Source: Mantis religiosa
Lineage: Eukaryota; Arthropoda; Insecta; Mantodea; Mantidae
Length of the DNA stretch: 64,000 bases
Assembly (NCBI GenBank): GCA_030765055.1
Contig: CM060947.1
Coordinates: forward strand, 50,346,047 to 50,410,046
Direction of reading: 5' to 3'
Shown here piece after piece: positions 48,441 through 59,146 of the stretch. The notes below the pieces were generated by a model. The model searched no databases. It saw nothing but the letters and a program-made list of their open reading frames with translations, and had not been told where the DNA came from. A program made the translations under genes and the position numbers. Each line of letters opens with the position of its first letter. Within the stretch, counting starts at the first letter, position 1.

Positions 48441-48779
48441 ATAATTTATTTAAGGTCACATTAAATTCCTGGGTCATATCGCGACCATCTTTACAAAATA
48501 ATACAATTACTAACGTATATAACAATTTACATTAAATATACAGGTTTACAATCAAACATATAAAATGTACACATTAATAACATTAATTACGAAAACAATT
48601 AACATTAAATATAGATAACTGAAAATAAAGACAAGAATATATTCATATAATATAACAACAGTATTTTGCAAAACAAGTTTCATTACTTTTACACCATTGT
48701 GTATATTATGAATTACAATTGATTAAAGTATATTTATATTAATTTCCAAATGTCCATATCCTTAGGTAAGTAAACAGAT

Positions 48780-49779
48780 TGCAGCGTAGTTTGAAACTGT
48801 TTAGCAGTATGGAGATATCCTGTGGAATTCCGTGTTGTTTCTTTTGTATTCATTGCATTCTATGAGAAGGTGGTAAATGGTAAGGTTTTTATTACATCCT
48901 TTACACGTAGGCTGCGGCTGTTTTGAGAGAAGATATGAATGAGTGAGGCTGGAGTGACCAATTCGTAGACGGGTGAGAATGACTTGTTCCTTTCTAGTAA
49001 GTGACTTGGTTGGGTGAAGAGCGGTGGATCCTTTTCGTACTTGGTGTAATTTTTCTGGTTGTTGTTGATTCCATTCAGATTTCCTTTTTTTGTACTGGTA
49101 TTTTGGAGACTTGATTTATAATATCTGAATATGGAATTTGGACGTTCGTTTGTTGGCGTAGTGACGTAGCGTCTTTAGCAGCTTCGTCCGCTCTTTCATT
49201 CCCTGTTATTCCTTGATGGGAAGGGATCCAAATGAAAACCACGTCTTTACAAGCGTCGATGATGTTACTGAATAGTTTCTGTGTGTCCTGAATTAATTTG
49301 TTGTTTGTTGTGTAGTTCTTCATGCTCTGTAAGGTACTCAGGGAGTCAGAGCATTATTTGCATAGCAGTTGTGGTGTACTGTATGTAAGTGCTTGATAAA
49401 TGGCGTATAGTTCAGAACTGTAGGTGAAATAATAGGTAGCCGCTGCTCTAGAATTTTATCAAGAGTTATTATTGCACATCCAGTACCATGATCCGTTTTC
49501 GATCCATCAGTGTAAATAAACTGATAATTGGGGAAATTGTTGCACATTACATAAAAGTGTTTGGTAAACAATTGCAGCGGTATTCCATTTCGGGTGAAAT
49601 GTTAGGTCGGTATATATCTTGGGAATTTTGAGTTTCCAGTGTGGTCCTTCAAGGAAGTCCCTGGTCACTATAGGAGGAATCTTTATGCTGTTAGTATTCA
49701 AATAGTTAGCAAGTTGTTGATAGAGTGCTGTTTGTATGGCAGGTCTTTTTGCTTTCTGTATTGGGGAAAACATATTCAT
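48780..49779 (-). pseudogene. I-clade-like LINE ORF2 C-terminus with RNase H
   Basis: On the minus strand, in successive frames, come a pre-RNase H segment (49779-49600), FIYTDGSKTDHGTGCAII (about 49520-49460), the first Asp motif of RNase H, and VFIWIPSHQGITGNERADEA (49231-49172), the last two catalytic motifs. Then follow KSLTRKEQVILTRLRIGHSS and LTHSYLL (about 49010-48920), a post-RNase H region typical of I-like LINEs. Frameshifts and stops separate the pieces, and RT and endonuclease are missing. An AT-rich 3' part may extend to about 48440. Cellular RNase H1 is excluded by the LINE-type C-terminal extension. Confidence 0.85.
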
Positions 49780-50235
49780 TCACTTTATTTCCTTTGCAAA
49801 CTGATGTTTTAATTATAACAAAAGATCTTTATATTATTTTGTACACTTATCAAAGTAATTTTTCTTTTATTCAATACAATTCAGCTTTCAATTAAAATTA
49901 TTGAATCAACTTTCTCCTATACTTTACAAATAATCATAAAGTTGTCCGTTCTTAAAGAATGCCTGATGCATTAGCTATTTGATATACTTATGGACACACG
50001 CAAACCATGACTACTAAATGCTTTAATGAAAAAATCTGCAAGATTTCGGACAGACATTTACAACCGTCCGGATTCAGCGATGATTACATGCAGATGGAAG
50101 AAGGCAATATAATTAAAGAATGTTTTCGTATTCAAAGGAGAATTAACTGAGGAGGCCACATAAAATGGATGACGTGTTGAAGCAGATAGGTATGGGTCAT
50201 TCTTGGATAAATGCAGATTATGGGTATAGAGGCTT

Positions 50236-50704
50236 TTGGAAATAAGATTAGAAGATATTGACGGAGAGGACATTTTTACCAGTACAATTGATAAAAACTC
50301 ACTGAGGTTGTATAGAGAAACAAAAACAGCCTGTGGGAGGGAAGGATATAGAGATATATGTAATAAGTTAGGGCGAGCAGGTTTTGTTTGGGCGAGAACA
50401 GGAGTGACAAACTTGAAAGGTGTAGGTCAAGATAGGGAGGTGGATAAATGTCCATTTTGTGGAGAAGAAAATGCTGACTTCATTGTATATTATATTGTAG
50501 TCAAACAAAAATATGGAGAGAGCAGGCCTGACTACGTAAATGGGACAATTTGGGGAGCGAAGTAGTAATTAGAAAAATTTTGTCAGTAAAGGAGGAAAAG
50601 AACAGGAGAGCTATAGGGAATTATTTAGGGAAAGTTAAAGAGAAATGGCTAAAAAAATTAAGAGAAAATTGTACATTAGGATCGGTGAAATGGCAAAATG
50701 TGTA
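50236..50704 (+). pseudogene. LINE ORF2 C-terminal fragment with zinc-finger remnant
   Basis: The open part (to 50565) has RLEDIDGEDIFTSTIDKNSL, REGYRDICNKLGRAGFVWAR and CPFCGEENADFIVYYI. After a frameshift it continues with EEKNRRAIGNYLGKVKEKWL to a stop near 50704. This resembles the extreme C-terminus of insect LINE ORF2 proteins, where a CxxC...C/H finger follows the RT. The finger lacks its later His/Cys. No RT is left. It is on the opposite strand from the neighbouring I-like fragment, so it is an independent insertion. Confidence 0.6.
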
Positions 50705-51117
50705 AAAAGGAGTACAGGGCTTCCAATACACAAAAACCTAGGGTTAGGTGTATGGGGACCGAATTATTATTCAATGGCAAGCAACATGGTAAAATTTTCA
50801 GGATTTAGGAATATATAGTGTTTTCCAGTATGAATTTTATAATAGTAATAATGATTTTGTATTTTCATTTGATGAGGTAAAAGGAAAGATAAGAAATAAA
50901 TTACAAATTAGAAGTTCAAAGAACACTTCTCAAAAATTTTACTTTTCTTTTCTCTTTAAGATCTTCTAACCCTCTTTTCACTTTATAACAACCCCAATTG
51001 AGTTTATTTCTCTTCTGCTATATATTCCCCATACAAATTTATTCTAAGATGTATTTAGATTTATTCCCTCAATTACAGTGCTGGAGCACTTAGATACTGT
51101 TATTCATACACAATTAA
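50705..51117 (+). other. Probable 3' end of the intron upstream of the receptor exon
   Basis: Non-coding AT-rich DNA leading to the splice acceptor of the receptor gene. No other feature was seen. Confidence 0.4.
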
Positions 51118-51131
51118 CTTTTTCATTACAG
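51118..51131 (+). other. Splice acceptor of the receptor gene
   Basis: TTTTTCATTACAG ends at 51131, two bases before the ATG. The pyrimidine tract and CAG fit a 3' splice site, so the coding exon probably starts at 51132 and the 5' UTR lies in an upstream exon. Confidence 0.65.
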
Positions 51132-51133
51132 GC

Positions 51134-54100
51134 ATGAGACGGTCCTTCGAGACGGTCCTCCTTGTATTGCTGAGGGGATGGCTGGTGTTCTCGGAATGCC
51201 CAAATGATTGCACATGCACGCGTTATTGGGTTGGCTGTTTCCTGAGTGACTTAAACGAACGCCTTCCCTCACTGCCGTCCAGCGTAGAGCGTCTTGAGCT
51301 GATGCACAGCAATATCTCAACGCTGAGCCGTCAGTCAGTAGGGATGCAGAATCTGAAGGAATTGTACATGGAGAAAACTGCTGTCATTGATATTAGACGT
51401 GGTGCTTTCTTGGACTCACGAGGACTGGTGAAACTGACAGTCACATCCGGTAAGCTTCGAGTGATACAACGTGGAGCGTTTGCTGGACTAGATCGTTTAC
51501 GCTTCCTGGATTTGTCCGACAACAGGCTCTCAGGAATAGTTTCAGGAACTTTAGATGGGATAGTGTCGCTTTTTCATTTAGATCTCAGCAGTAATGCTCT
51601 GAAAAGTGTTCCTTCTGATGTCTTCGAGTATTTTTCACAGATTATTGGCGAAGAAGTGTTAGCTTTAGAAATGAAACTTGAACTCTCTGGAAATTTATTA
51701 ACAAAATCAGTGTTTTATAATTCTAAAGCCTCTGCTACAATTACCAATCTGCAGTTGTCAGTGAACAGACTTTCTGGCATATACCGAGGAATGTTTCGTG
51801 GTTTGGAAGACCTACAAATACTTAACCTAAAGGACAACCTTATATCTAGTATACAAGCTGGCTCATTTTCTGCTTTATCTAAGTTGCAGATTCTAGATAT
51901 AGCTGACAACAATGTTCAACGCATAGATCAAGGAACTTTTAAAGGTTTATCAAATCTAAGATATCTTTATTTATATGACAATCCACTTAATAGAATCGAA
52001 CCCAAAAGCTTTCTGGATCTTTCCTCACTTGACACTCTTACTTTGAAACGTACAGGAATTCACTTGCTTGAAGCAGATACCTTTAAAGGTTTGACAAGTT
52101 TACAATTTCTGGATCTGAGTTGGACAAATGTTTCGAAAATAGAACCTAATTCATTTCAATATAGTCATCATTTAACACTCTTAAAGCTGACTAGACCCTC
52201 CGCTATGAACGACTACAGCACCCTGGATATATTACACCTTGAAACGTTTATTGGTTTAGAAAGTTTGAATGTACTTATATTTAAAACAGGATTGAAAATG
52301 TTGCAACCAAAGGTATTTATTCACCTGAAAGCTCTTACTGAGCTGGATTTGAGTAAGCTGGGTGATTTTGACTCAGCGTTTATAGAGATTATTCATAGAG
52401 AGGCGTTTGTTGGTCTCTCTTTGCTCAGAAAGCTTGACTTAAATGGCAATAATATAACCCACTTATACAATGAAACCTTTTCACCGCTCAAAATGTTGAA
52501 GTATCTTGACCTCAGTGGTAACCCTTTGCTGAAGATTGAAAGCGCAGCACTTCAGGGACTGAGCCATATGAACTTTATAGGGCTTCCACTCCGTGATAGT
52601 GACGATTTAAGAAGGATACTTATAGAAACTGAACTCATAGAATCTCTGAGATTGGAAGATCCAGATAACACTTGTTTTGATCTGCAGTATCGTGTAGCAA
52701 ATCTTAATGGCATGAACAATGTAACAGTTTTCTCCCTAGATATAACTTGTTACGGGATTGAAGTGCTCAAGAAGAACACCTTTAAAGACATGAAAGCCCT
52801 CAAGAAATTAAATCTTGGTTGGAATGGCATACGCGCACTTCAGAAGGATTCATTAGAAGATCTTCCAAATTTACTGGAGCTGAACTTGTACGAAAACTCA
52901 ATTGGTAGTATAGAGCCTGGATCCTTTAATGGAGTTCCATCTCTAATGTTCTTAAACATTAACAGTAATAATTTAACCACGCTACGAGGAGACGAATTTT
53001 CTACCACAAACTGTACTGTTTCCTGTGGGCTGCCATCATTACAATATCTAGATTTGTCTTATAATAAAATTATTGATTTGGGCGTCGAGACCTTCAAAGT
53101 TATGGAATCTCTATTGACACTTAATTTATCTAACAATATGTTGTCATTTCTTCATTCAAATGTATTTAGACACAACGAAAATTTGAAAATTTTGAAGCTA
53201 GTCGATAATGAATTGTTTCATATCGATAACCGTCTTGTCTTTCCTCAGTCAATTCAGGAGCTGGATTTTCACAACTGTAATATTACTTCAATAAAGAGTT
53301 TGTATGGACTGATTAACTTAAGGGTATTGAATTTATCCTTTAATAGTTTGGCTACATTGAGTTATGGAGTAGTGGGATCCTTAGCTGGGCTACGACAGCT
53401 AGAACTGGAAGAGAATCCTCTGGTATGTGACTGTGAACTTCAGAAAACTTGGAATTGGATACAGAGCTATGAGATTAACTCTCTCTATGTTATTCGTTGT
53501 GACGGTTTTGAAGATTGGTACTGGGATGAGCCCTTATCTCAGCTGAAATGTGAAACACCAGTGGTTGAGGAGTATATCCCTAAACCTCGAGTGAATCTTC
53601 TAGCAGATATTGAGTTCTTCAAGAAATATGTGGAGCCAGTGGTGTTCTTTCTTATTTTGGTGACTGGTTTGATTGGAAATGGTTTGTTATTATTAATTTT
53701 TGTCCGCCACAGTGAACTACGCAGTGGGCCGAATCTCTGTATTTTGAACATGGCACTAGCGGATGTGTTGTCTCTGATCGTGAATCTTCCTCTAAGTTAC
53801 GCCGAGTCCCAGATGTCGTGGACACTAGATGTGACTGCTTGTAAAATATATAGGTTCCTCAGAGATTTGACCGTAGGTCTAACGGTGTTTTCAGTTGTAG
53901 CACTGGCTCTCCAGCGTCAGCGAGTCACATCGGACTCCTTCAAGGTGCACGATTATCTCCCTTGCCTGCACATCAAGCCAGATTTTGCTTACCCACTGAT
54001 AGCCTGGATATTCTCTGTGAGTTTCTCGTTAAGTGCACTAATGACATCGGTTGTGGAGGATGACATGTGTTTATATGTATCTGAAGAAAATATTGGGATG

Positions 54101-54517
54101 GACTTGTGGAAGATCTGGCTGTATCAGCTGATGATCTTTTGTGTCATTCCCATTTGTGTCGTGTGCTACGCCTACATTAGGACATCTCGTAACTTGAAGG
54201 ACAGTGTTCGTCACCTACCAGAGAGCGCGAAGTACAGTGCTCAAGCTTACAGAAGACTTTCAGTCGCTAGAATGTCTCTGGTCCTGATGGCAGTGTTTGT
54301 TGCCAGCTACGCCCCCAACTTCGTGCTGAGAATTCTTGTAGCATGGTCTGTGATGGAGCCATGGAGCAAACTGACGGTTTACACCAGTTTTGTGTCATAT
54401 TGCTTATTCTTTGTGATGTCGTGTTTCAATCCTGTAGCCCTATATATCATGAGCAGCGAGTACAAGAAGTTATTCCGCAGTTATCTCCGGGGAACAATCA
54501 AGATGCACAAATCTTGA
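51134..54517 (+). CDS. Leucine-rich-repeat G-protein-coupled receptor, bombesin/CCHamide-like 7TM core
   Basis: A predicted plasma-membrane receptor of 1127 residues encoded in one exon. Residues 1-20 are a signal peptide (VLLVLLRGWLVFS). Residues 22-33 are an LRR N-cap (CPNDCTCTRYWVGC). Roughly 22-26 LRRs follow, many with LxxLxLxxNxL spacing, and an LRR C-cap begins NPLVCDC near 762. Seven helices follow: TM1 836-858 (GLIGNGLL), TM2 867-890 (LNMALADVL), TM3 903-928, TM4 950-972 (Trp), TM5 994-1016 (Pro), TM6 1046-1070, TM7 1081-1106 (CFNPVALYIMSSEYKKLF). Cys 903 and Cys 979 can form the usual disulfide. FLRDLTVGLTVFSVVALALQ in TM3 and NPVALY resemble bombesin/CCHamide/endothelin receptors, not classical LGRs. 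The DRY motif is QRQ and the TM6 CWxP is SYAP. The cytoplasmic tail is only about 20 residues. The ligand is unknown; LRRs suggest a large protein ligand. The frame is intact, so it is probably expressed. Confidence 0.93.
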   Translation: MRRSFETVLLVLLRGWLVFSECPNDCTCTRYWVGCFLSDLNERLPSLPSSVERLELMHSNISTLSRQSVGMQNLKELYMEKTAVIDIRRGAFLDSRGLVKLTVTSGKLRVIQRGAFAGLDRLRFLDLSDNRLSGIVSGTLDGIVSLFHLDLSSNALKSVPSDVFEYFSQIIGEEVLALEMKLELSGNLLTKSVFYNSKASATITNLQLSVNRLSGIYRGMFRGLEDLQILNLKDNLISSIQAGSFSALSKLQILDIADNNVQRIDQGTFKGLSNLRYLYLYDNPLNRIEPKSFLDLSSLDTLTLKRTGIHLLEADTFKGLTSLQFLDLSWTNVSKIEPNSFQYSHHLTLLKLTRPSAMNDYSTLDILHLETFIGLESLNVLIFKTGLKMLQPKVFIHLKALTELDLSKLGDFDSAFIEIIHREAFVGLSLLRKLDLNGNNITHLYNETFSPLKMLKYLDLSGNPLLKIESAALQGLSHMNFIGLPLRDSDDLRRILIETELIESLRLEDPDNTCFDLQYRVANLNGMNNVTVFSLDITCYGIEVLKKNTFKDMKALKKLNLGWNGIRALQKDSLEDLPNLLELNLYENSIGSIEPGSFNGVPSLMFLNINSNNLTTLRGDEFSTTNCTVSCGLPSLQYLDLSYNKIIDLGVETFKVMESLLTLNLSNNMLSFLHSNVFRHNENLKILKLVDNELFHIDNRLVFPQSIQELDFHNCNITSIKSLYGLINLRVLNLSFNSLATLSYGVVGSLAGLRQLELEENPLVCDCELQKTWNWIQSYEINSLYVIRCDGFEDWYWDEPLSQLKCETPVVEEYIPKPRVNLLADIEFFKKYVEPVVFFLILVTGLIGNGLLLLIFVRHSELRSGPNLCILNMALADVLSLIVNLPLSYAESQMSWTLDVTACKIYRFLRDLTVGLTVFSVVALALQRQRVTSDSFKVHDYLPCLHIKPDFAYPLIAWIFSVSFSLSALMTSVVEDDMCLYVSEENIGMDLWKIWLYQLMIFCVIPICVVCYAYIRTSRNLKDSVRHLPESAKYSAQAYRRLSVARMSLVLMAVFVASYAPNFVLRILVAWSVMEPWSKLTVYTSFVSYCLFFVMSCFNPVALYIMSSEYKKLFRSYLRGTIKMHKS

Positions 54518-54550
54518 TACTACTTGTACGTAGTAACAGGTTGCTCAGTG

Positions 54551-54556
54551 AATAAA
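54551..54556 (+). terminator. Polyadenylation signal of the receptor gene
   Basis: AATAAA starts 34 bases after the stop codon at 54517. This is the first canonical signal and would give a very short 3' UTR. Confidence 0.7.
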
Positions 54557-55054
54557 TATAATTTGCTAGAAACCAGTCCATTTCTTTTACTCAAACATAC
54601 CACAGTCACCGCAGTTGAATGCCAGTAGAACATTCAAGACATTGCCAAAGGGGCTACACATACGTCTTATTTAGCACTATAATTCTGCAGAAAGACCTAT
54701 GTCTTAACTTATAATTTACAAATGAGGGTTGTGTGAAGAAATTAGGCATTTGAGTAATTATTGTAAGCATTATGTTTACATTTTTTACTGTAAAAAAGGA
54801 AAAATATATTACACAGTAGACACACCTTTGCATATAATCTTAACATAAAAGTGCTACAGCATAAGCTACAAAAAACGTCCACAGCATAAGCTACACAAAA
54901 CATCGAAAACGGCAAAGCAAACCTTTGCATAGAAGTTCGTTGACAGTGCATATGTTTGCCACGTGGGAATAAAATAGTGCGAATATTTCCTCCAGTAACA
55001 TTCGCCGGCCGAATAATACATTTTCCAGCTTTGTTTACATCTCCATATAAACTA
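54557..55054. other. Non-coding stretch downstream of the receptor gene
   Basis: No other gene seen. The minus-strand frame of 113 codons at 54742-55083 has no recognisable domain and runs into a SINE. Confidence 0.4.
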
Positions 55055-55301
55055 AGCCCGCCTCGACAGCATGGTGATACCATGTCTGCCTCACGTTCAA
55101 GAGGTCCCGAGCTCGAAACTCGGTCAGGGTGAGTTACACGGATAAGGTGCTTTTTCCAGGATTTCCCTTATCCTGAAATACGAATGTCGGGTAACTCTAA
55201 GCTTAATGGACCCTGGGCTCATTTGAGCATCATTTCACCCATTCCATTCATCGTCCGATATGACTTAACGTTGGAGGACGTAAAATTAAAATAAAAAAAA
55301 A
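55055..55301 (+). mobile_element. tRNA-derived SINE, family S1
   Basis: GCCCGCCTCGACAGCATGGT (A-box region), CCGAGCTCGAAACTCGG (B-box region), CGAATGTCGGGTAACTCTAA, TGACTTAACGTTGGAGGACG and an A-rich tail match the S1 family. Confidence 0.9.
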
Positions 55302-57036
55302 CCACTAAGGACGGCCGCGGTATAGCTACTCCTTGCTTGGATAACTATTCGAAATTTTTTAATGGCTCTAATCACCTGAAACTTACGGTGTTTTCATTAC
55401 AAATGAAACATAAACCTTGAATTTTCTGTAAATGCCCTCAGAGGCCCTCGTCATTCTGTTACATTTCTGGATATTTGGTAAACTGTAAGAGATAAGCAAC
55501 GTCTTACTGCACAAAAAAATGTAGACTTCGTTATAGAACGCAATTTGTGTCAAACGACTTTTTCGAATATTTCTTGATAATAGTTTGAATTTTTCATTAC
55601 TTAAACTTTTCTCCTTATTCCTCTTTTATATGTCCTAATCATGTAAACAAAATGCAACTTCGAATTCATTACACAGCTCCATAAAATATTTGACTATTTG
55701 ACTTAAGCCTATTGAATTTTCCTGTTCACATTATATCTCCAAGGAAATATATAATAAAGTATTTATACAGATGTCAATTTCACGTAACACGAAGAGTAGT
55801 TTGTACAACTGTGGGTACATTACAGAAAGCCACTGAGTGCAATATATTATACTTTTATAGAAAGTAATGCTATGAACATATTAGGTAGCTTTTATTGAAA
55901 CATTTCATGCTTTATTTTTATTTTTTATTCATTTCCCGCGCTTTGAGCTTTTAAATTAGATTACTGTAGGTGTTTATCTTTCTTATTTTAATGTCCACTC
56001 GACCAGGGAGGCAGTCTATGGAAAGTTTATTTGAAATAAAATGTGTGATTTAAAGAAATCTTCATTTTATAGTACTTTTTCATCTATCACTTAGTGCAGA
56101 TACTGGTTATACAAACTTACGTCAAGTTCTTCCGAATCGACAGAACTTCACAGGCTATTTATTTATTCTAAGAAAATTCAAGATGTAAACTTCTTTTGTT
56201 TTGTGACCAAGTTATATATAAAATAATTCTTTTAAAAACGTTAAAGGCTATTTTTAGAAAGAATTGAGTATTTGTAATACATTTTCATGTAGATATAATC
56301 GGGTTAGGGAAGTTTTACAAAAGTCTTACTCTGATTCCTTAGCCCAAACTGAGCAATAAATAGAAATTTTGGTATTCACCTGGCTGTTCACAGCGTTTTA
56401 TATAACTGCTCATTTTGAATTTAGTGGGCTCAAAACGTGCATTTTCGATAAGATATCTAATAAGAGTTTGTGTAAAGAGAAATCATAGGTAGATGATGAA
56501 CTAATACGCAAGAAATTTTGTGTATACTTTACATTAAATGTCTGTCATCCTCTGGGGGATAACATTACCCCTCATTAGGGGTTTACACCTTTGGGTTTAC
56601 TCCCGAAGGAAAGCGATGAATATGTTCGAGGGTGAAAATCCTAAGCATGGTTTCCTTTGGAAAGGAAGTAAATGTGCTGGTCGCATGCAGTAGATTTACT
56701 TTCCTAATCAGCTAACTCTTCTGGTATGTTGGACTTATTTCTCCCTCCCAGGCCTTACAGATGAGCACTAGTGGTTGAGGAGCGGATGAACAAAGGAGCA
56801 GTAATGAATCGGGTTCCCAAACTGTATACCTAAAATGTTACCTTATAAGAGCAGTTATCTGTAAGTCATTTGTCACGTATAATAGTAGGTCGTACAGAAC
56901 TTACATATACATTTAACGGATAAGAAACAGTTAACTTTATTACATATTTCCCTCAGAAACATTTGAGAAAACCACATAAGAGACTAATTATTCAGAATGT
57001 GTTTACATAATTAATCTGGGTAGAATTGCATCAGAC
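55302..57036. other. Non-coding stretch with a possible interspersed repeat
   Basis: AT-rich, except for a GC-richer block at about 56543-56815 (CCTCTGGGGGATAACATTAC, GGTCGCATGCAGTAGATTTA) that looks like a dispersed repeat. There is no second copy in the window to prove it. Confidence 0.35.
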
Positions 57037-57107
57037 GCATCGGTGGTTCAGTGGCAGAATGCTCGCCGGCCCCACGGGCGACCTGGGTTCGATTCCCAGC
57101 CGATGCA
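57037..57107 (+). tRNA. tRNA-Gly (anticodon GCC) with unusual anticodon loop
   Basis: A 71-base cloverleaf: acceptor stem GCATCGG/CCGATGC is perfect, the discriminator is A, the T arm CTGGG-TTCGATT-CCCAG is perfect, and the A-box region GTGGTTCAGTGG is intact. A TTTTTT pol III terminator starts four bases after the end. Aligned with insect tRNA-Gly, the anticodon stem is CTCGC/ACGGG and the loop CGGCCCC, giving anticodon GCC. Two oddities: position 33, almost always U, is G, and the stem ends in a C-A mismatch. It may be a decaying gene or a tRNA-like sequence, but its intact outer structure and terminator are against long neglect. Confidence 0.75.
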
Positions 57108-58298
57108 AACTTTTTTATTGTTACAAGAAATGCCTTAGACACATCTGAAGTATCACTTAAGACCTAAAGGGACTTTTTAAGAGTAGCGTAGAGCACAGCC
57201 ATATCGCATTCACTCACGTGCAGTACAGGTTTATAATTTAAAGCTCTCTGGTTCTATTTTCAACGCAGTTGCACACAGGTGTGGACAGTGCCTTTTGTTT
57301 ACGAATATTAATCCAATATAGTATTTACGGGAAATAACCGCGTTTCGCAGCATAGCACACATTAATTAATCAAATCGATATTGCTCAGCAGAGAGAGAGC
57401 ATGAGTGAGAGAGAGCGAGAGGGGCTTATGCTCTACGTCTGAGTGGTTTCACAAATAATTTTCATTAAAAATATTGAACCAGTGTAGTATTTTGAAAATA
57501 CAAAGAGCTACTATGTTACGTATTGGAAACAGGACTGGCAGAGCTTTAGGCTGACGCTCTGAAGTACCCTGATTATATGTTACTTTTGACAGTTTAGTTT
57601 GCTTAGTGATATACCTACACAAAGTTTATTATTTAGGAAAAAAAGCTGATTTACTTAGAGCTACATAATGTTTAGTCAGCTATTCACAACATTTAATGCA
57701 TATATCCGTATAGCAATTGTCATAATTGCTGAAAGAAAGCAATATTAATAAATACACACATTTAAAAGCTTATAGTTTGGTATCTCGGAAAAGATTCAAC
57801 TGTGGATGCTGTGATTGACTTCTCCATCCTAACCTTAGAAACTAATTAAAAAAACAAGAGTTAGTTCTCAGAAACAGATGGAACTGGGGTTTTTAAATTA
57901 AAGAAATTGAAATAAAGGAATGCTTCAGACATATGCATATCCAAATATGGCAGTTTGTAGAGAAGAATGAAGGGATTTCTTTATAAATTAGGATGAAAAC
58001 TGACGTAAGCCAGAAAGAAATAAAGCAGTGTACATATTCTCTTTACGGAATAACAATTAGAGTGAAAATATCACATGCTAGGGGAAAGTAGAGCAAACAG
58101 AAGCTGCCAGTTAGCACCCTTGTTCCTAATTTCAAGAGTAGATTGGGTTTAGCGTGCACAAAAGTGTGCAGGAATCACAGGCAAGAGTATCTCATGGAGG
58201 CATTATGTTAAACTAATTAGATGCTTGAACAATTCAGACCTAGCAAAGCTCAAAAGAATTACACAATTTCATTATACGTAATAAAAGATAGGTTAGTG
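57108..58298. other. Non-coding stretch
   Basis: No recognisable feature between the two tRNA-like genes apart from a GAGA-rich patch at about 57390-57425. Confidence 0.4.
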
Positions 58299-58371
58299 TC
58301 TAACGAGACACTAAGGATAAGGCGTCGGACTTCGGATCCGAAGATTGCAGGTTCGAGTCCTGTCACGGTCG
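58299..58371 (+). pseudogene. tRNA-Arg (anticodon TCG) pseudogene with altered 5' end
   Basis: From GGATAAGGCG onward the sequence matches insect tRNA-Arg: anticodon stem-loop TCGGA-CTTCGGA-TCCGA (anticodon TCG), T arm GCAGG-TTCGAGT-CCTGT and 3' acceptor strand CACGGTC with discriminator G, then a T-rich terminator. The 5' acceptor strand, expected GACCGTG, is absent. In its place is the palindrome AGTGTC-TAACGA-GACACT (58295-58312). The acceptor stem cannot form, so it is unlikely to be functional. Confidence 0.75.
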
Positions 58372-58795
58372 ATTAATTTTTTTACTCTCTCGAATTTCAC
58401 TTACTGCTGGATGAAAATTCATAAACATGTTAATTACTTATTTATGGTGCATTATAAAGTGAAATATTTCTTTTCGTCTATTTTACGGGTATCTTTAAAA
58501 TCCGCTTTTACGTATGGGATATTATCTAATAGCCATTCTCTCATGAAAGCTTTTAGAAACAGAAACATGATAAGCTGTTATTGTTTAACATAATAAAAAA
58601 TTTAAGCGGAAAGTGCATCAAACGAAATGAACATTGCTACAAATAGTAAGAGTAGCAGGAATTAGGCAAATGACAAGAGAAAGTGGTTGACGAATGGCAG
58701 GGAAAACTGCAAAACCCAGAGGAAACGTACCTAGCCCCCACTTAATCCACAAAGAATATCAGAATGTGATATTTTCCGCAATTGAAGCATTAAAT

Positions 58796-59038
58796 ATATA
58801 TTTTTAGCGTGTAATTTACGTTCTGCATCGTTAAGTCATATCGGACGATGAATGGAATTTGCGAAATGATGCTCAAATGAGCCCAGGGTCCATAGAGCTT
58901 AGAGCTACCTGGCATTAGTCTTTCAGGATGAGGGAAAACCTCGGCAAAAACCTTATCCAAGTAACTCATCCTGACCGAGATTCGAACTAGGGACCTCTTG
59001 AACATGAGACAGACATGCTACCACCACGCTACCGAGGG
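58796..59038 (-). mobile_element. tRNA-derived SINE, family S1, complete minus copy
   Basis: 243 bp between exact 9-bp duplications GCATTAAAT at 58787-58795 and 59039-59047. In its orientation it starts CCCTCGGTAGCGTGGTGGTA, has a B box (AGTTCGAATCTCGG) and ends in a short A-rich tail. Confidence 0.93.
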
Positions 59039-59146
59039 GCATTAAATCGGTTAATAATAACAGAAGATCTTACTGTCAATAAATTTACGGTTAAAAACAA
59101 GTGTTTCCGTAGTATCAATGAAAAGCAGTGAATCGATAAAACGTAA

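Noticed and set aside
49075..49571. A host RNase H1 gene
   Set aside because: The frames are broken and followed by LINE-type C-terminal sequence, so this is an I-like retrotransposon relic.
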